DNA of 64,000 nucleotides from Symsagittifera roscoffensis (Eukaryota; Xenacoelomorpha; Acoela; Convolutidae). The stretch lies in contig NC_087070.1 in assembly GCF_963678635.1 (NCBI RefSeq), positions 53,296,750-53,360,749 of the forward strand, written 5' to 3'. Position numbers and translations under genes: made by a program. This document shows positions 1 through 11,983 of the stretch, in pieces (the stretch's first letter is position 1; every line of letters begins with the position of its first letter). The notes beneath the pieces were generated by a model. The model was not told the origin of the DNA. It was given only the letters and a program-made list of their open reading frames with translations, and did no database searches.

Positions 1-2090
1 CAAATTTGTACGACAGTTCGAAACCTTCTGTGCTACTTGCACAGTAAACGGCTATCATTGTTTTGATTTCACATCGTGCAAAAACATGCAACAATTGGCA
101 ATACATACAAAACAAGGTTAAGTTTGCAGTTTTTATAAAAAGTTTTCGGATGGTACGTTACGGCGTACTCGAGTTCAAACCTAGGTAAATTTTAAAAAAT
201 CTTATCCCAACACCGCCCATGTCAACAAAAATAACCCCCTATCTCTCATTTCTAACGTCCCCTTAACTTAGCCCCCACTTCCTCTACGAATTTGGAGGTT
301 GCATGCGAGGAGAGGTGGCTAAAGGTTTTGTAGGGGAAGGGATAAGGGGCGGAGAAAATATGGCCATGTAAATGTTGAGTTAAGGCAGGCAAACTTTGAG
401 AAATTAGGAAACTTTTGTGAAGGGGAACAATAAAAGCGACAGTGCATATAAAAGAGACGAGCCAAAAGCAGAATCTCCAATTAGTGTATTAGTCAACGTG
501 AAAATAAATATATAATCAATTCATGATTTTTCAAAAAAGTGCCATATCAAAAGTAAGAGCAAAAAACTCAACTACAATGAACTTTTTCATTTTTTGAAAA
601 TTAAAATCAACCAAAAATTCATTTTAAAATATTTTGTAAGGATTCTATTGAGACCTTTAGTAATTTTGAATTATAATTTTTCATTATAACAAGGTTAAGA
701 GTTTTTTTGCAAACAGGGCCTTCAACATTTGTAATGGGTCTCTGGAATCTACCGGATTCACTGTCGTGGCGGAGGAATAACGGCTAAAATTTTACTTTCC
801 TGGTACTAATTTGCAACATCCCATGTACCGAGCTACCTTTTAGAGTATCTTAAGGCTTCTTGTGTGCAACCATTAAAAATTTTGAGGAACTAGTGTGTGC
901 CAAATAGTTGCGGTCTTTTTCCGTCAACATATTACTTAAAATGACAATTAAAAACTTGAAAATTTTCATTTTCCTGTCTTTCAGTAGATGGCTTGTATTT
1001 TTTTCAGAATTCAATATTAATTTTTCGTTTAGTCTTGAAATCCAAGACACAAAAATTTTACGCAGATTACATAACTGTATTTTGGTACAAACATTTAGAA
1101 AGAAGGTTGCAGTTAAACATCAGTAAAGATCCTACTGGTTTGAAAACACTTTTTTCCAAGGAATTAAAAACAAAACCAAAATTTTATCGATCTTTGACTT
1201 TGTTTATATCAAATATTTTATCGTTTTGTGACAAAAAAATTTATTAGGTTTTTTTAATCAATTTGGTTTTTCTTAATCGTTTCATTTCATCTGAATAGTT
1301 TAATAGCCCTGAATAATTTTTTTTCAGTGTCTCTGATTTCTATTGTAAATCAAGGACAATTAAAAACTGTTAATTTTGGTTAATAGACTATAATTTAGGC
1401 CTGTAATATAGCAAGTCTAGCAGAGCGGACAAATGAGGGAGGAACAGACTCTTCTTCCCCAGTGATTTGACCCCCTCACCACCCAAAAGTTCGGCTGGCC
1501 AAAACTAAAAATTTTTTAAGGGTGACTTTGGCGCCATTAAAATCTAACTTTGAGGGCAACGTGCTCCGGAAAAATGCAATTATTAGGTCAGAAATTTTTT
1601 TACAAAATGATCACAACCAAATTTTGACCTGCTCTTTTTTGCAGCAAAAACTTGGCTATTTTTGATCAGTTTTTGGAAATGTCTTTGAATAGACAGACGC
1701 AGTTTTTTCGTCATTGGAAATAACGTGCAAAGCAATCTTTAATTTCTTCGAAAAGAAAACAATAAATATAAATGTGAAGATTGATTTATGCTAGATTTAA
1801 TTATAGGAAAGTGAATACAAATCACATTTTGTAATTTTTTGTTGTGTTCATAAGACTATGGTCGGATCAATCTGTGCAACTTGCACAGTAAACGGCTATC
1901 GTTGTTTATCATGGGTTTTTACTTTGAAAAAGTGATACCAAGTCCCTGAGTTGATCATAAAGATACATTTTTTTCGTTTTTAGTGATATGATGGTTCATT
2001 ATTTGCTCCTGGCTTTTCCATAGCAGAATCAAATCAATTTGCAAGTCAGAACACTAACTTCAAATACATCATTTGCAAGAGACCATTTTT
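1..2090. other. AT-rich stretch without recognisable gene
   Basis: Six-frame reading gives only short low-complexity ORFs (longest 84 codons at 993-1247), with no recognisable domain or convincing splice pattern. The one structure seen is a 36-base direct repeat at 28-63 and 1872-1907 (34 of 36 identical, containing ACTTGCACAGTAAACGGCT). It may be the remains of a dispersed element, but no termini are visible. Confidence 0.6.
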
Positions 2091-2727
2091 CTCCGCTGTA
2101 TCAACATTCGGCTGTTATTGTGCGAAATTTTTTTATATTAGTGGCAGAAAACTTTTAAAGAGCTTTTTCTACAATTCTAGGATGAGTACTTCCGTAACGA
2201 TAAAAATGAGCGTTACATTTTAAGCATCAAAGTATATGATTGGGGCGTAGCAATTAGCATGTTAAAATTTTTCTTGTACGTAGCTAAACATTTGGTTAAG
2301 TACACGCTGTTTAAAATTGTTAATTATAGTTAACAAAACGTTAAGTAGCAAATCTTCAAACTAAGTTTTCTTACATGGGCATGCTAGTCGACACACATGC
2401 GTATAGCCCGGTCCCCGTATGAAACGAGCAGTTTAGTAGGACTTGTTTCATTGCTAGTCAGATTGTAGCAGTTTGTAGTCAGATTGGTATATTGGTGAGC
2501 GCGGCTCTTCTGTAAATACGAAGATCCAGGTATCGGTTTGAAAAAAAATGTAAATAAAAACAACCCGAGCAAACACATTCGGAACAATAACATCTAGTTC
2601 ACAAACTGTTCTTTCCACAAACATATATTTAATTCAGTTGTAAGTACTCCCATCTGCTCAATTATCCCACTTAACCTTACATTTATTCCCTTTAACCACA
2701 CATATCTCCCCATTTTATTATATACAT

Positions 2728-3957
2728 CAACAGAACTGCTTGTATCATGGCAAAACCTTGCATGTTGTGACTTTCTTCTAACATTAGGGGGTATTTTTTT
2801 CCTTTTGAAAACAATGATGCAATTTTCAAAAAAAATTGAAAACTTTTTGAAATCTTCATTTTTTCCCAAGAACCATCTCCCACGCTGTTTAAGTACAAAA
2901 TGATTTATCTCGAACAAATCAAAGAATTAAATAGACCAAATAGCTTGATTCAATTTTCAATCAACAAGGCTTGCATCAAGACAAAGCACTGCCTGTTTCG
3001 ACTGCCGCTTAAGCTCTACAGGGTATTGTTCGCATTGAAAAACTATGAAAAAATAAATCCCGATCTAAACAAGACTGCTCGTATCAGGGCGAAGCCTTGA
3101 ATGTTCCGACTGCCTTTTGAGGTTTATGGAGCAGTAATAACATTAAAAAATTCAATGAAATAAAACAAAAGATTTTTTTTTTCTAAAATGTGAAATTTTT
3201 TATGAAAATCATCCCCCCACACGCCATATAAAGTATAAAATTCGCTCCTTGTAACAATTAATTATGGCAAATAAGCTAAGATAAGCTACGCAACCAATTT
3301 GGAACCATTTCTAAGAGGGATTAACTCTCCACTTACGCGTTAACAGCGCGAAATGTATCGCGCGTTAATTGTCTCAAATTGGCCAAAATGGTAATCTTTA
3401 AACCCCCGTAACTTTACGAAAAACGATCACAGGTGAAAAATATTTTCAAATTTGAGCTCAGGACAACAATACCTTTCGAATGATATAAAAAAACTCCGTC
3501 AAAAATGGCTAGTTAAAAAGTCGAAATTTGTCTGAAGAAAAAAACCCACCCCGAGCACAAATATTCCGTTACTTTCGTATCGAAAGTCGGAACAATTATT
3601 TGAACTACAAAGTGATAGGTTTCCCATAGAGCAAAGTTTTAAGTTGATCAAATATATATCTTGTAACGATTTCTATAACCAAATAATTTTCGGGGCTTGC
3701 GCGTTATTAGCACGAACAATATCACGTGTGTTTATTATCCCAAATTAACCAATCTGGCAAAATCTTTAAACCCCTATAATTACAAAAAAGTCACAATTAA
3801 AACATGTTTAAATTTGAGACCAGGACAACAAAACTTTTCGACTGATTTTTTAAATGTCAGTCAAAAATTGCTAGCAACAAAATCGAAATTTGTCTGGAAA
3901 AAAAACACGCCAAGCACAAATATTCTGTCACTTTCTTCGAAAGTCAGAACAAAATTA
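2728..3957 (+). mobile_element. Head-to-tail ladder of HF1 elements
   Basis: Four HF1-related segments lie in one orientation: an old 5' part (2728-2960, hallmark ACTGCTTGTATCATGGC), a second old 5' part (2963-3068), a young, nearly complete copy (3069-3595) and an old 3' part (3596-3957, ending CTTTCTTCGAAAGTCAGAAC). The young copy starts ACAAGACTGCTCGTATCAGG, carries the internal CGCG-rich inverted repeat (GCGCGAAATGTATCGCGC, about 3349) and ends in the terminal hairpin CTTTCGTATCGAAAG followed by TCGGAACAA. No protein is encoded. Confidence 0.75.
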
Positions 3958-4033
3958 TATCTAATGTGTAAATAAATATGTATATACAAATATTATTAGA
4001 TGTATAACAATTTCAACAAAATTTAATCTTAGA

Positions 4034-4272
4034 AATTACCTCGAGCTAATTGATTGGTATAACTACGACTAAACTTTCTGATGGCGGTTAATTATTAAAG
4101 AAGGTAGTTTTTAACTAGTTTTAAGTCTCCGAAATGACTTGAGACAGTTTGATGATTAAAACGGAAACATAAAAGCCTCTGATCAAGGGTTAAGAATTCT
4201 GACTCTACAAAAGTATGTTTCAACTAGCGGTATGCTCTGCGAGGCTTTTTTTCATCTTTAGCATTTTGATTT
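4034..4272 (+). repeat. Single unit of a ~245-base repeat
   Basis: This corresponds to the first of two diverged tandem units seen at 8423-8662 and 8700-8955 (shared TTTCTGATG-CGGTTAATTATTA). The second unit is absent in this copy of the large duplication. Confidence 0.6.
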
Positions 4273-4937
4273 AGTTGTTGTGTCAAGGAATGTGATAATT
4301 TAATTTTAATTGATTACAACTGACATTTTGGTTCAACTTTTGAAGATTTAATTGTTATTGGAAAGGTATACAAGTAAGGAACTGGGCTTTGTGTGAGGGT
4401 ATGTAGTTCGTGGATTGTAAGACCCACATTTTTTGGAGCGTATCTAGAACTTTTGTGTTGGAAGCGAGTTTGAATAGCGGAAATAGGGAGGTAAATGGGT
4501 AGCCACTCTTTCTCAGGGATGAAACCCATGACATCGCAAAAGACCCTTTCTTTGGCGCTGAAATCGATTTTCGGTTTCTCAAAAATCAGCCCCCTCCCAC
4601 GTAGAAAAAACCTGAAGGCTACTAATTTGGTTCCTAAATTTCGTTCACAAACACGATAGTATATATCACTCTTAACTCGACATTAAGTGCAAAGGAATAT
4701 TTCAAAAAATTGAATGAACCTTCTTTTTTGACATAAGTTTCCATATTTTGACAGCAATAACTATTTGGGCACAGTTAAACACAATTGGAGTATTTAGGAC
4801 TTCAAACTGATACTAGCATAAATAAAACAGCTACATGAATCTTCATTTGGAGCTATTTGAGGTGATCGATAACAATAATAAAATAAATAATTTTCACTGT
4901 TTGCAAAAAAAAACAATTGAATAATTCGAGTGTGCAC

Positions 4938-5360
4938 GAAATGTTACATTACGAAGCCAAACCGTACACTGTAAAGGCGCAAAATGTTGTGTCTATATTT
5001 TCCTGGTTTCCAGAGACCAATCTTTAAACAAGTTCCAAAATGTAAGTAGATTCCACTTAAAAAATTTCCGCAAATTTTGTCGGCACATTTGTTGTGTCGC
5101 GGATTCTGCAACAAGCTAATATAGCTAGTTGTTCTGGATTCCGCAACTGTCAGTGAATTCAGCAAAATTTATCTGGAATCCGCAATTGTAAGTTGAATCC
5201 GCAAAATTTGTAAGCGGAATCCGCGAATGAAAGCGGATTCCGAATTTATTTAACTACTGGACTTGCATTTGAACAATTAAAAAGTAGAGCTTGAATTTTT
5301 ATCTATCGCAATGCGGAATGTAAAAGCAAGGTCTTAACCATTGTCAGCGGAATCCACGGA
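4938..5360. mobile_element. Family B element (GCGGATTCCGC-rich), copy in first duplication unit
   Basis: It begins near TACATTACGAAGCCAAACCG (about 4944) and then carries repeated near-palindromes of the type GCGGAATCC or GGATTCCGC separated by 10-30 bases. The same terminal sequence, inverted, closes other members (AGTTTGGCCTCGTAATGT at about 28205). The right end is not sharply defined here. No ORF is meaningful. Duplicates occur at about 9660-9905 (truncated) and 11229-11660. Confidence 0.6.
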
Positions 5361-5610
5361 CAAATTTTAAGAATCTGGTTAACTTTATCGGAGGTTGTTT
5401 GGAAACACATTTATTAAACAATTTTAGAGCTCGAAATGTCCTATTCTCAAGGGATCTGTAAATTTTAGGGGGGCAACCTATCATAATAGTACCTTTTTTG
5501 TAGAGAGTACTTTTTTAACAAAAAATGTCATTTTAACTTGCATTACTGTAAAAATACATGATTGGAGAAATCGAAAACTAAGTTGTAATTGCTGAAAAAC
5601 AATTCAAAAG

Positions 5611-5688
5611 AGATGGGATTCGAACTCATGCACTGAGACTGTCCTAGATAAGTAGTCTAACGCCTCAACCACTATTACTAATGAAGAG
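5611..5688 (-). tRNA. tRNA-Ser-like relic (pseudo-tRNA or SINE head)
   Basis: On the minus strand a B-box/T-arm (GAGTTCGAATCCC) and an A-box-like D-arm (AGTGGTTGAGGCGTTAGAC) flank an anticodon-arm-like segment with loop CTACTTA and a 5-base stem (TTAGA/TCTAG). The long variable region fits a class II tRNA of the serine type. The D-stem 5' side and the acceptor stem do not pair, so this is not a functional tRNA. It may be the head of a tRNA-derived SINE or a degenerate gene. Confidence 0.5.
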
Positions 5689-7115
5689 ATACCGGATTAG
5701 ATCAACGTGAATTAGCTACTGAAATTACACGAACGCGAAAATACGCAAAAATCAAACGAAAATGGAGAAACTAGACAGATCGGTGCAGATGTCGAGACTT
5801 ATGATAGAGGATTCCTATTTTGCCAAGTTTTTACTATGAGCACTCTCGTAAGATCTAAGATCAAGAAATTACTTTTTGATTATCAAAACACTCTTTGTTA
5901 ATATTAAAATTTGTTTTATTTTGGAGAGTAGCCTATAACCTCATAAAAATTTCCCGTGTCAAATAACTGTTGGATTTTTTTGTGTTTTGTATGGTGATGA
6001 CTGTAGGATCTATGATCAAAAAAATTTGATTTTATTGTCAAAGCAATGTTTTGCTAAAGCGTTGTTTTTGGGTGGTTTTGTTGTTCGATGGGAGGTTGGT
6101 TTGCTCCATAAAACTTCATCATAGCATAAATGCAAGGATACTTTGTTGATTTTCAATGATTTTTATAGGTAATTTCTTGCGTTTAGAAAACGAATGAGGC
6201 CGATTTTTCTATTAAATTGGAAAATTCATCATCTGGATTGTCGGAATTGTGGTCGTTTATGGCCAACTTTTTAGGAGTTTTGTTCAGAAGTTTTGATTTT
6301 TCTTATAACATCAAGATAAAATGGTTTTGGAGTAGATCAGATTTTAAAATTTGGTGATTGATTATTTTAGTTTTTTGATATGTGGTTATTTTTTCAGATT
6401 GTACCAAAACTAATTTTTTTATTCAATGTTCAAAGTGAAAAAGAAGTATCAACATTCGGCTGTTATTCTCCGCTGTATCAACATTCGGCTGTTATTGTGC
6501 GAAAATTTTTTTATATTAGTGGCAGAAAACTTTTAAAGAGCTTTTTCTACAATTCTAGGATGAGTACTTCCGTAACGATAAATAATGAGCGTTACATTTT
6601 CAGCATCAAAGTATATGATTGGGGCGTAGCATGTTAAAATTTTTCTTGTACGTAGCTAAACATTTGGTTAAGTACACGCTGTTTAAAATTGTTAATTATA
6701 GTTAACAAAACGTTAAGTAGCAAATCTTCAAACTAAGTTTTCTTACATGGGCATGCTAGTCGACACACATGCGTATAGCCCGGTCCCCGTATGAAACGAG
6801 CAGTTTAGTAGGACTTGTTTCATTGCTAGTCAGATTGTAGCAGTTTGTTGTCAGATTGGTATATTGGTGAGCGCGGCTCTTCTGTAAATACGAAGATCCA
6901 GGTATCGGTTTGAAAAAAAATTTAAATAAAAACAACCCGAGCAAATACATTTTTTTGTTTGAAATTCGGAACAATAACATCTAGTTCACAAACTGTTCTT
7001 TCCACAAATATATATTTAATTCAGTTGTAAGTACTCCCATCTGCTCAATTATCCCACTTAACCTTACATTTATTCCCTTTAACCACACATATCTCCCCAT
7101 TTTATTATATACATC

Positions 7116-8345
7116 AACAGAACTGCTTGTATCATGGCAAAACCTTGCATGTTGTGACTTTCTTCTAAAATTAGGGGGTATTTTTTTCCTTTTGAAAACA
7201 ATGATGCAATTTTCAAAAAAAAATTGAAAACTTTTTGAAATCTTCATTTTTTCCCAAGAACCATCTCCCACGCTGTTTAAGTACAAAATGATTTATCTCG
7301 AACAAATCAAAGAATTAAATAGACCAAATAGCTCGATTCAATTTTCAATCAACAATGCTTGCATCAAGACAAAGCACTGCCTGTTTCGACTGCCGCTTAA
7401 GCTCTACAGGGTATTGTTCGCATTGAAAAACTATGAAAAAATAAATCCCGATCTAAACAAGACTGCTCGTATCAGGGCGAAGCCTTGAATGTTCCGACTG
7501 CCTTTTGAGGTTTATGGAGCAGTAATAACACTAAAAAATTCAATGAAATAAAACAAAAAATTTTTTTTTTTCTAAAATGTGAAATTTTTTATGAAAATCA
7601 TCCCCCCACACGCCATATAAAGTATAAAATTAGCTCCTTGTATTAATTAATTATGGCAAATAAGCTAAGATAAGCTACGCAACCAATTTGGAACCATTTC
7701 TAAGAGGGATTAACTCTCCACTTACGCGTTAACAGCGCGAAATGTATCGCGCGTTAATTGTCTCAAATTGGCCAAAATGGTAATCTTTAAACCCCCGTTA
7801 CTTTACGAAAAACGATCACAGGTGAAAAATATTTTCAAATTTGAGCTCAGGACAACAATACCTTTCGAATGATATAAAAAACTCCGTCAAAAATGGCTAG
7901 TTAAAAAGTCGAAATTTGTCTGAAGAAAAAAACCCACCCCGAGCACAAATATTCCGTTACTTTCGTATCGAAAGTCGGAACAATTATTTAAACTACAAAG
8001 TGATAGGTTTCCCATAGAGCAAAGTTTTAAGTTGATCAAATATATATCTTGTAACGATTTCTATAACCAAATAATTTTCGGGGCTTGCGCGTTATTAGCA
8101 CGAACAATATCACGTGTGTTTATTATCCCAAATTAACCAATCTGGCAAAATCTTTAAACCCCTATAATTACAAAAAAGTCACAATTAAAACATGTTTAAA
8201 TTTGAGACCAGGACAACAAAACTTTTCGACTGATTTTTTAAATGTCAGTCAAAAATTGCTAGCAACAAAATCGAAATTTGTCTGGAAAAAAAACACGCCA
8301 AGCACAAATATTCTGTCACTTTCTTCGAAAGTCAGAACAAAATTA
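7116..8345 (+). mobile_element. HF1 ladder, duplicated copy
   Basis: Second copy of the 2728-3957 ladder inside the segmental duplication. The young HF1 copy is at 7457-7983. Only scattered substitutions separate the two ladders, so they share one insertion history and were copied together. Confidence 0.75.
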
Positions 8346-11300
8346 TATCTAATGTGTAAATAAATATGTATATACAAATATTATTAGATATATAACAATT
8401 TCAACAAAATTTAATCTTAGAAATTACCTCGAGCTAATTGATTGGTATAACTACGACTAAACTTTCTGATGGCGGTTAATTATTAAAGAAGGTAGTTTTT
8501 AACTAGTTTTAAGTCTCCGAAATGACTTGAGACAGTTTGATGATTAAAACGGAAACATAAAAGCCTCTGATCAAGGGTTAAGAATTCTGACTCTACAAAA
8601 GTATGTTTCAACTAGCGGTATGCTCTGCGAGGCTTTTTTTCATCTTTAGCATTTTGATTTAGTTTCATCAAAAACTTAAAGCAAATTGATTCATAGAACT
8701 AAGATTAAACATTCTGATCATCATTAACTAGAGCAAATTGATTCATACAACTAAGATTAAACTTTCTGATGACGGTTAATTATTAAAGAAGGTAATTTTT
8801 AACAAGTTTTGAAGCTCCGAAATGACTTGAGGCAATTTCATGGTTAAAACAGAAAGAAAAACTCTGATCAACGGGTAAAATTTACAATTTAAAAAAGTAG
8901 TTTTCAACAAGCTGTACATCCGGTGAGGCTTTATTTTCGCCATTTAGTTTTATTGTCACTTTATTTTTTTTCCGCCAAATTCGCAAAACGGCTCGGGCAG
9001 TTGTGTCAAGGAATGTGATAATTTAATTTTAATTGATTACAACTGACATTTTGGTTCAACTTTTGAAGATTTAATTGTTATTGGAAAGGTATACAAGTAA
9101 GGAACTGGGCTTTGTGTGAGGGTATGTAGTTCGTGGATTGTAAGACCCACAATTTTTGGAGCGTATCTAGAACTTTTGTGTTGGAAGCGAGTTTGAATAG
9201 CGGAAATAGGGAGGTAAATGGGTAGCCACTCTTTCTCAGGGATGAAACCCATGACATCGCAAAAGACCCTTTCTTTGGCGCTGAAATCGATTTTCGGTTT
9301 CTCAAAAATCAGCCCCCTCCCACTTAGAAAAAACCTGAAGGCTACTAATTTGGTTCCTAAATTTCGTTCACAAACACGATAGTATATATCACTCTTAACT
9401 CGACATTAAGTGCAAAGGAATATTTCAAAAAATTGAATGAACCTTCTTTTTTGACATAAGTTTCCATATTTTGACAGCAATAACTATTTGGGCACAGTTA
9501 AACACAATTGGAGTATTTAGGACTTCAAACTGATACTAGCATATATAAAACAGCTACATGAATCTTCATTTGGAGCTATTTGAGGTGATCGATAACAATA
9601 ATAAATTAAATAATTTTCACGGTTTGCAAAAAAAAACAATTGAATAATTCGAGTGTGCACGAAATGTTACATTACGAAGCCAAACCGTGCACTGTAAAGG
9701 CGCAAAATTTTGTGCCTATATTTTCCTGGTTTCCAGAGACCAATCTTTAAACAAGTTCCAAAATGTAAGTAGATTCCACTTAAAAATTTTCCGCAAATTT
9801 TTTCGGCACATTTGTTGTGTCGCGGATTCTGCAACAAGCTAATATAGCTAGTTGTTCTGGATTCCGCAACTGTCAGTGAATTCAGCAAAATGTATCTGCA
9901 ATCCGCAAAATTATATCTAATGTGTAAATAAATATGTATATACAAATATTATTAGATATATAACAATTTCAACAAAATTTAATCTTAGAAATTACCTCGA
10001 GCTAATTGATTGGTATAACTACGACTAAACTTTCTGATGGCGGTTAATTATTAAAGAAGGTAGTTTTTAACTAGTTTTAAGTCTCCGAAATGACTTGAGA
10101 CAGTTTGATGATTAAAACGGAAACATAAAAGCCTCTGATCAAGGGTTAAGAATTCTGACTCTACAAAAGTATGTTTCAACTAGCGGTATGCTCTGCGAGG
10201 CTTTTTTTCATCTTTAGCATTTTGATTTAGTTTCATCAAAAACTTAAAGCAAATTGATTCATAGAACTAAGATTAAACATTCTGATCATCATTAACTAGA
10301 GCAAATTGATTCATACAACTAAGATTAAACTTTCTGATGACGGTTAATTATTAAAGAAGGTAATTTTTAACAAGTTTTCAAGCTCCGAAATGACTTGAGG
10401 CAATTTCATGGTTAAAACAGAAAGAAAAAACTCTGATCAACGGGTAAAATTTACAATTTAAAAAAGTAGTTTTCAACAAGCTGTACATCCGGTGAGGCTT
10501 TATTTTCGCCATTTAGTTTTATTGTCACTTTATTTTTTTTCCGCCAATTTCGCAAAACGGCTCGGGCAGTTGTGTCAAGGAATGTGATAATTTAATTTTA
10601 ATTGATTACAACTGACATTTTGGTTCAACTTTTGAAGATTTAATTGTTATTGGAAAGGTATACAAGTAAGGAACTGGGCTTTGTGTGAGGGTATGTAGTT
10701 CGTGGATTGTAAGACCCACATTTTTTGGAGCGTATCTAGAACTTTTGTGTTGGAAGCGAGTTTGAATAGCGGAAATAGGGAGGTAAATGGGTAGCCACTC
10801 TTTCTCAGGGATGAAACCCATGACATCGCAAAAGACCCTTTCTTTGGCGCTGAAATCGATTTTCGGTTTCTCAAAAATCAGCCCCCTCCCACTTAGAAAA
10901 AACCTGAAGGCTACTAATTTGGTTCCTAAATTTCGTTCACAAACACGATAGTATATATCACTCTTAACTCGACATTAAGTGCAAAGGAATATTTCAAAAA
11001 ATTGAATGAACCTTCTTTTTTGACATAAGTTTCCATATTTTGACAGCAATAACTATTTGGGCACAGTTAAACACAATTGGAGTATTTAGGACTTCAAACT
11101 GATACTAGCATATATAAAACAGCTACATGAATCTTCATTTGGAGCTATTTGAGGTGATCGATAACAATAATAAAATAAATAATTTTCACTGTTTGCAAAA
11201 AAAAACAATTGAATAATTCGAGTGTGCACGAAATGTTACATTACGAAGCCAAACCGTGCACTGTAAAGGCGCAAAATTTTGTGCCTATATTTTCCTGGTT

Positions 11301-11473
11301 TCCAGAGACCAATCTTTAAACAAGTTCCAAAATGTAAGTAGATTCCACTTAAAAATTTTCCGCAAATTTTTTCGGCACATTTGTTGTGTCGCGGATTCTG
11401 CAACAAGCTAATATAGCTAGTTGTTCTGGATTCCGCAACTGTCAGTGAATTCAGCAAAATGTATCTGCAATCC
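8338..11473 (+). repeat. Internal tandem duplication of a ~1.57 kb unit
   Basis: 8338-9905 is repeated as 9906-11473 at a constant offset of 1568-1569. The joint at 9900-9912 runs from family B sequence (ATCCGC) straight into the HF1 3' flank (AAAATTATATCTAATG), sharing about five bases (CAAAA) of microhomology. The two units differ by only a few bases, so this is the youngest rearrangement in the left third. Confidence 0.9.
8423..8955 (+). repeat. Diverged tandem pair of ~245-base units
   Basis: Units 8423-8662 and 8700-8955 align over their length (AACTTTCTGATG, GGTTAATTATTAAAGAAGG, TCCGAAATGACTTGAG, GTGAGGCTTT or GCGAGGCTTT) with clear divergence. The pair therefore predates the kilobase-scale duplications around it. 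The same pair recurs at about 9991-10520. Confidence 0.7.
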
Positions 11474-11660
11474 GCAATTGTAAGTTGAATCCGCAAAATT
11501 TGTAAGCGGAATCCGCGAATGAAAGCGGATTCCGAATTTATTTAACTACTGGACTTGCATTTGAACAATTAAAAAGTAGAGCTTGAATTTTTATCTATCG
11601 CAATGCGGAATGTAAAAGCAAGGTCTTAAACATTGTCAGCGGAATCCACGGACAAATTTT
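11229..11660. mobile_element. Family B element, copy in second duplication unit
   Basis: Near-identical to 4938-5360, with the same start (ACATTACGAAGCCAAACCG) and the same internal array of GGATTCCGC-type motifs. The truncated relative at 9660-9905 is cut at the junction of the 1.57 kb tandem duplication. Confidence 0.6.
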
Positions 11661-11904
11661 AGGAATCTGGTTAACTTTATCGGAGGTTGTTTGGAAACAC
11701 ATTTATTAAACAATTTTAGAGCTCGAAATGTCCTATTCTCAAGGGATCTGTAAATTTTAGGGGGGCAACCTATCATAATAGTACCTTTTTTGTAGAGAGT
11801 ACTTTTTTTTTTACAAAAAATGTCATTTTAACTTGCATTACTGTAAAAATATATGATTGGAGAAATCGAAAACTAAGTTGTAATTGCTGAAAAACAATTC
11901 AATA

Positions 11905-11983
11905 GAGATGGGATTCGAACTCATGCACTGAGACTGTCCTAGATTAGTAGTCTAACGCCTCAACCACTATTACTAATGAAGAG
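11905..11983 (-). tRNA. tRNA-Ser-like relic, second copy
   Basis: Duplicate of the 5611-5688 relic. The anticodon loop here reads CTACTAA, the more canonical form, giving an ACT anticodon. The acceptor and D-stem remain unpaired, so it is a relic as well. It was copied as part of the large duplication. Confidence 0.5.

Larger units (their letters stand above)
2091..6467 (+). repeat. Segmental tandem duplication, copy 1 (~4.4 kb)
   Basis: The stretch starting CTCCGCTGTATCAACATTCG at 2091 recurs at 6468 and is followed by several kilobases of nearly identical sequence, with an offset of 4377 rising to 4388 through small indels. The unit holds an HF1 ladder (2728-3957), a family B element (about 4938-5360) and a tRNA-Ser-like relic (5611-5688). 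Relative to copy 2 it lacks about 350 bases at about 4275, namely the second half of a ~245-base internal duplication. ORFs of 66-107 codons inside it recur in copy 2 only because the DNA was duplicated; none resembles a known protein. Confidence 0.9.

Noticed and set aside
2594-2917. ORF of ~100-107 codons conserved between 2594-2917 and 6981-7286 (minus)
   Set aside because: Conservation comes from the recent DNA duplication, and the ORF runs antisense across old HF1 fragments. Indels between copies shift its start, and no domain is seen.
3069-3595. HF1 as a classical Helitron
   Set aside because: The ends are ACAAG...GGAACAA rather than TC...CTRR, and no Rep or helicase sequence is in the window. 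Only a Helitron-like mechanism is proposed, not the class.
4314-4582. Repeated 71-75-codon minus-strand ORFs (4314-4582, 9037-9305, 10606-10874)
   Set aside because: Three copies in two overlapping frames inside tandem duplications; the few substitutions give no sign of protein-level constraint and no family is recognised.
5611-5688. Functional tRNA-Ser gene
   Set aside because: The acceptor and D-stem arms do not pair in either copy.
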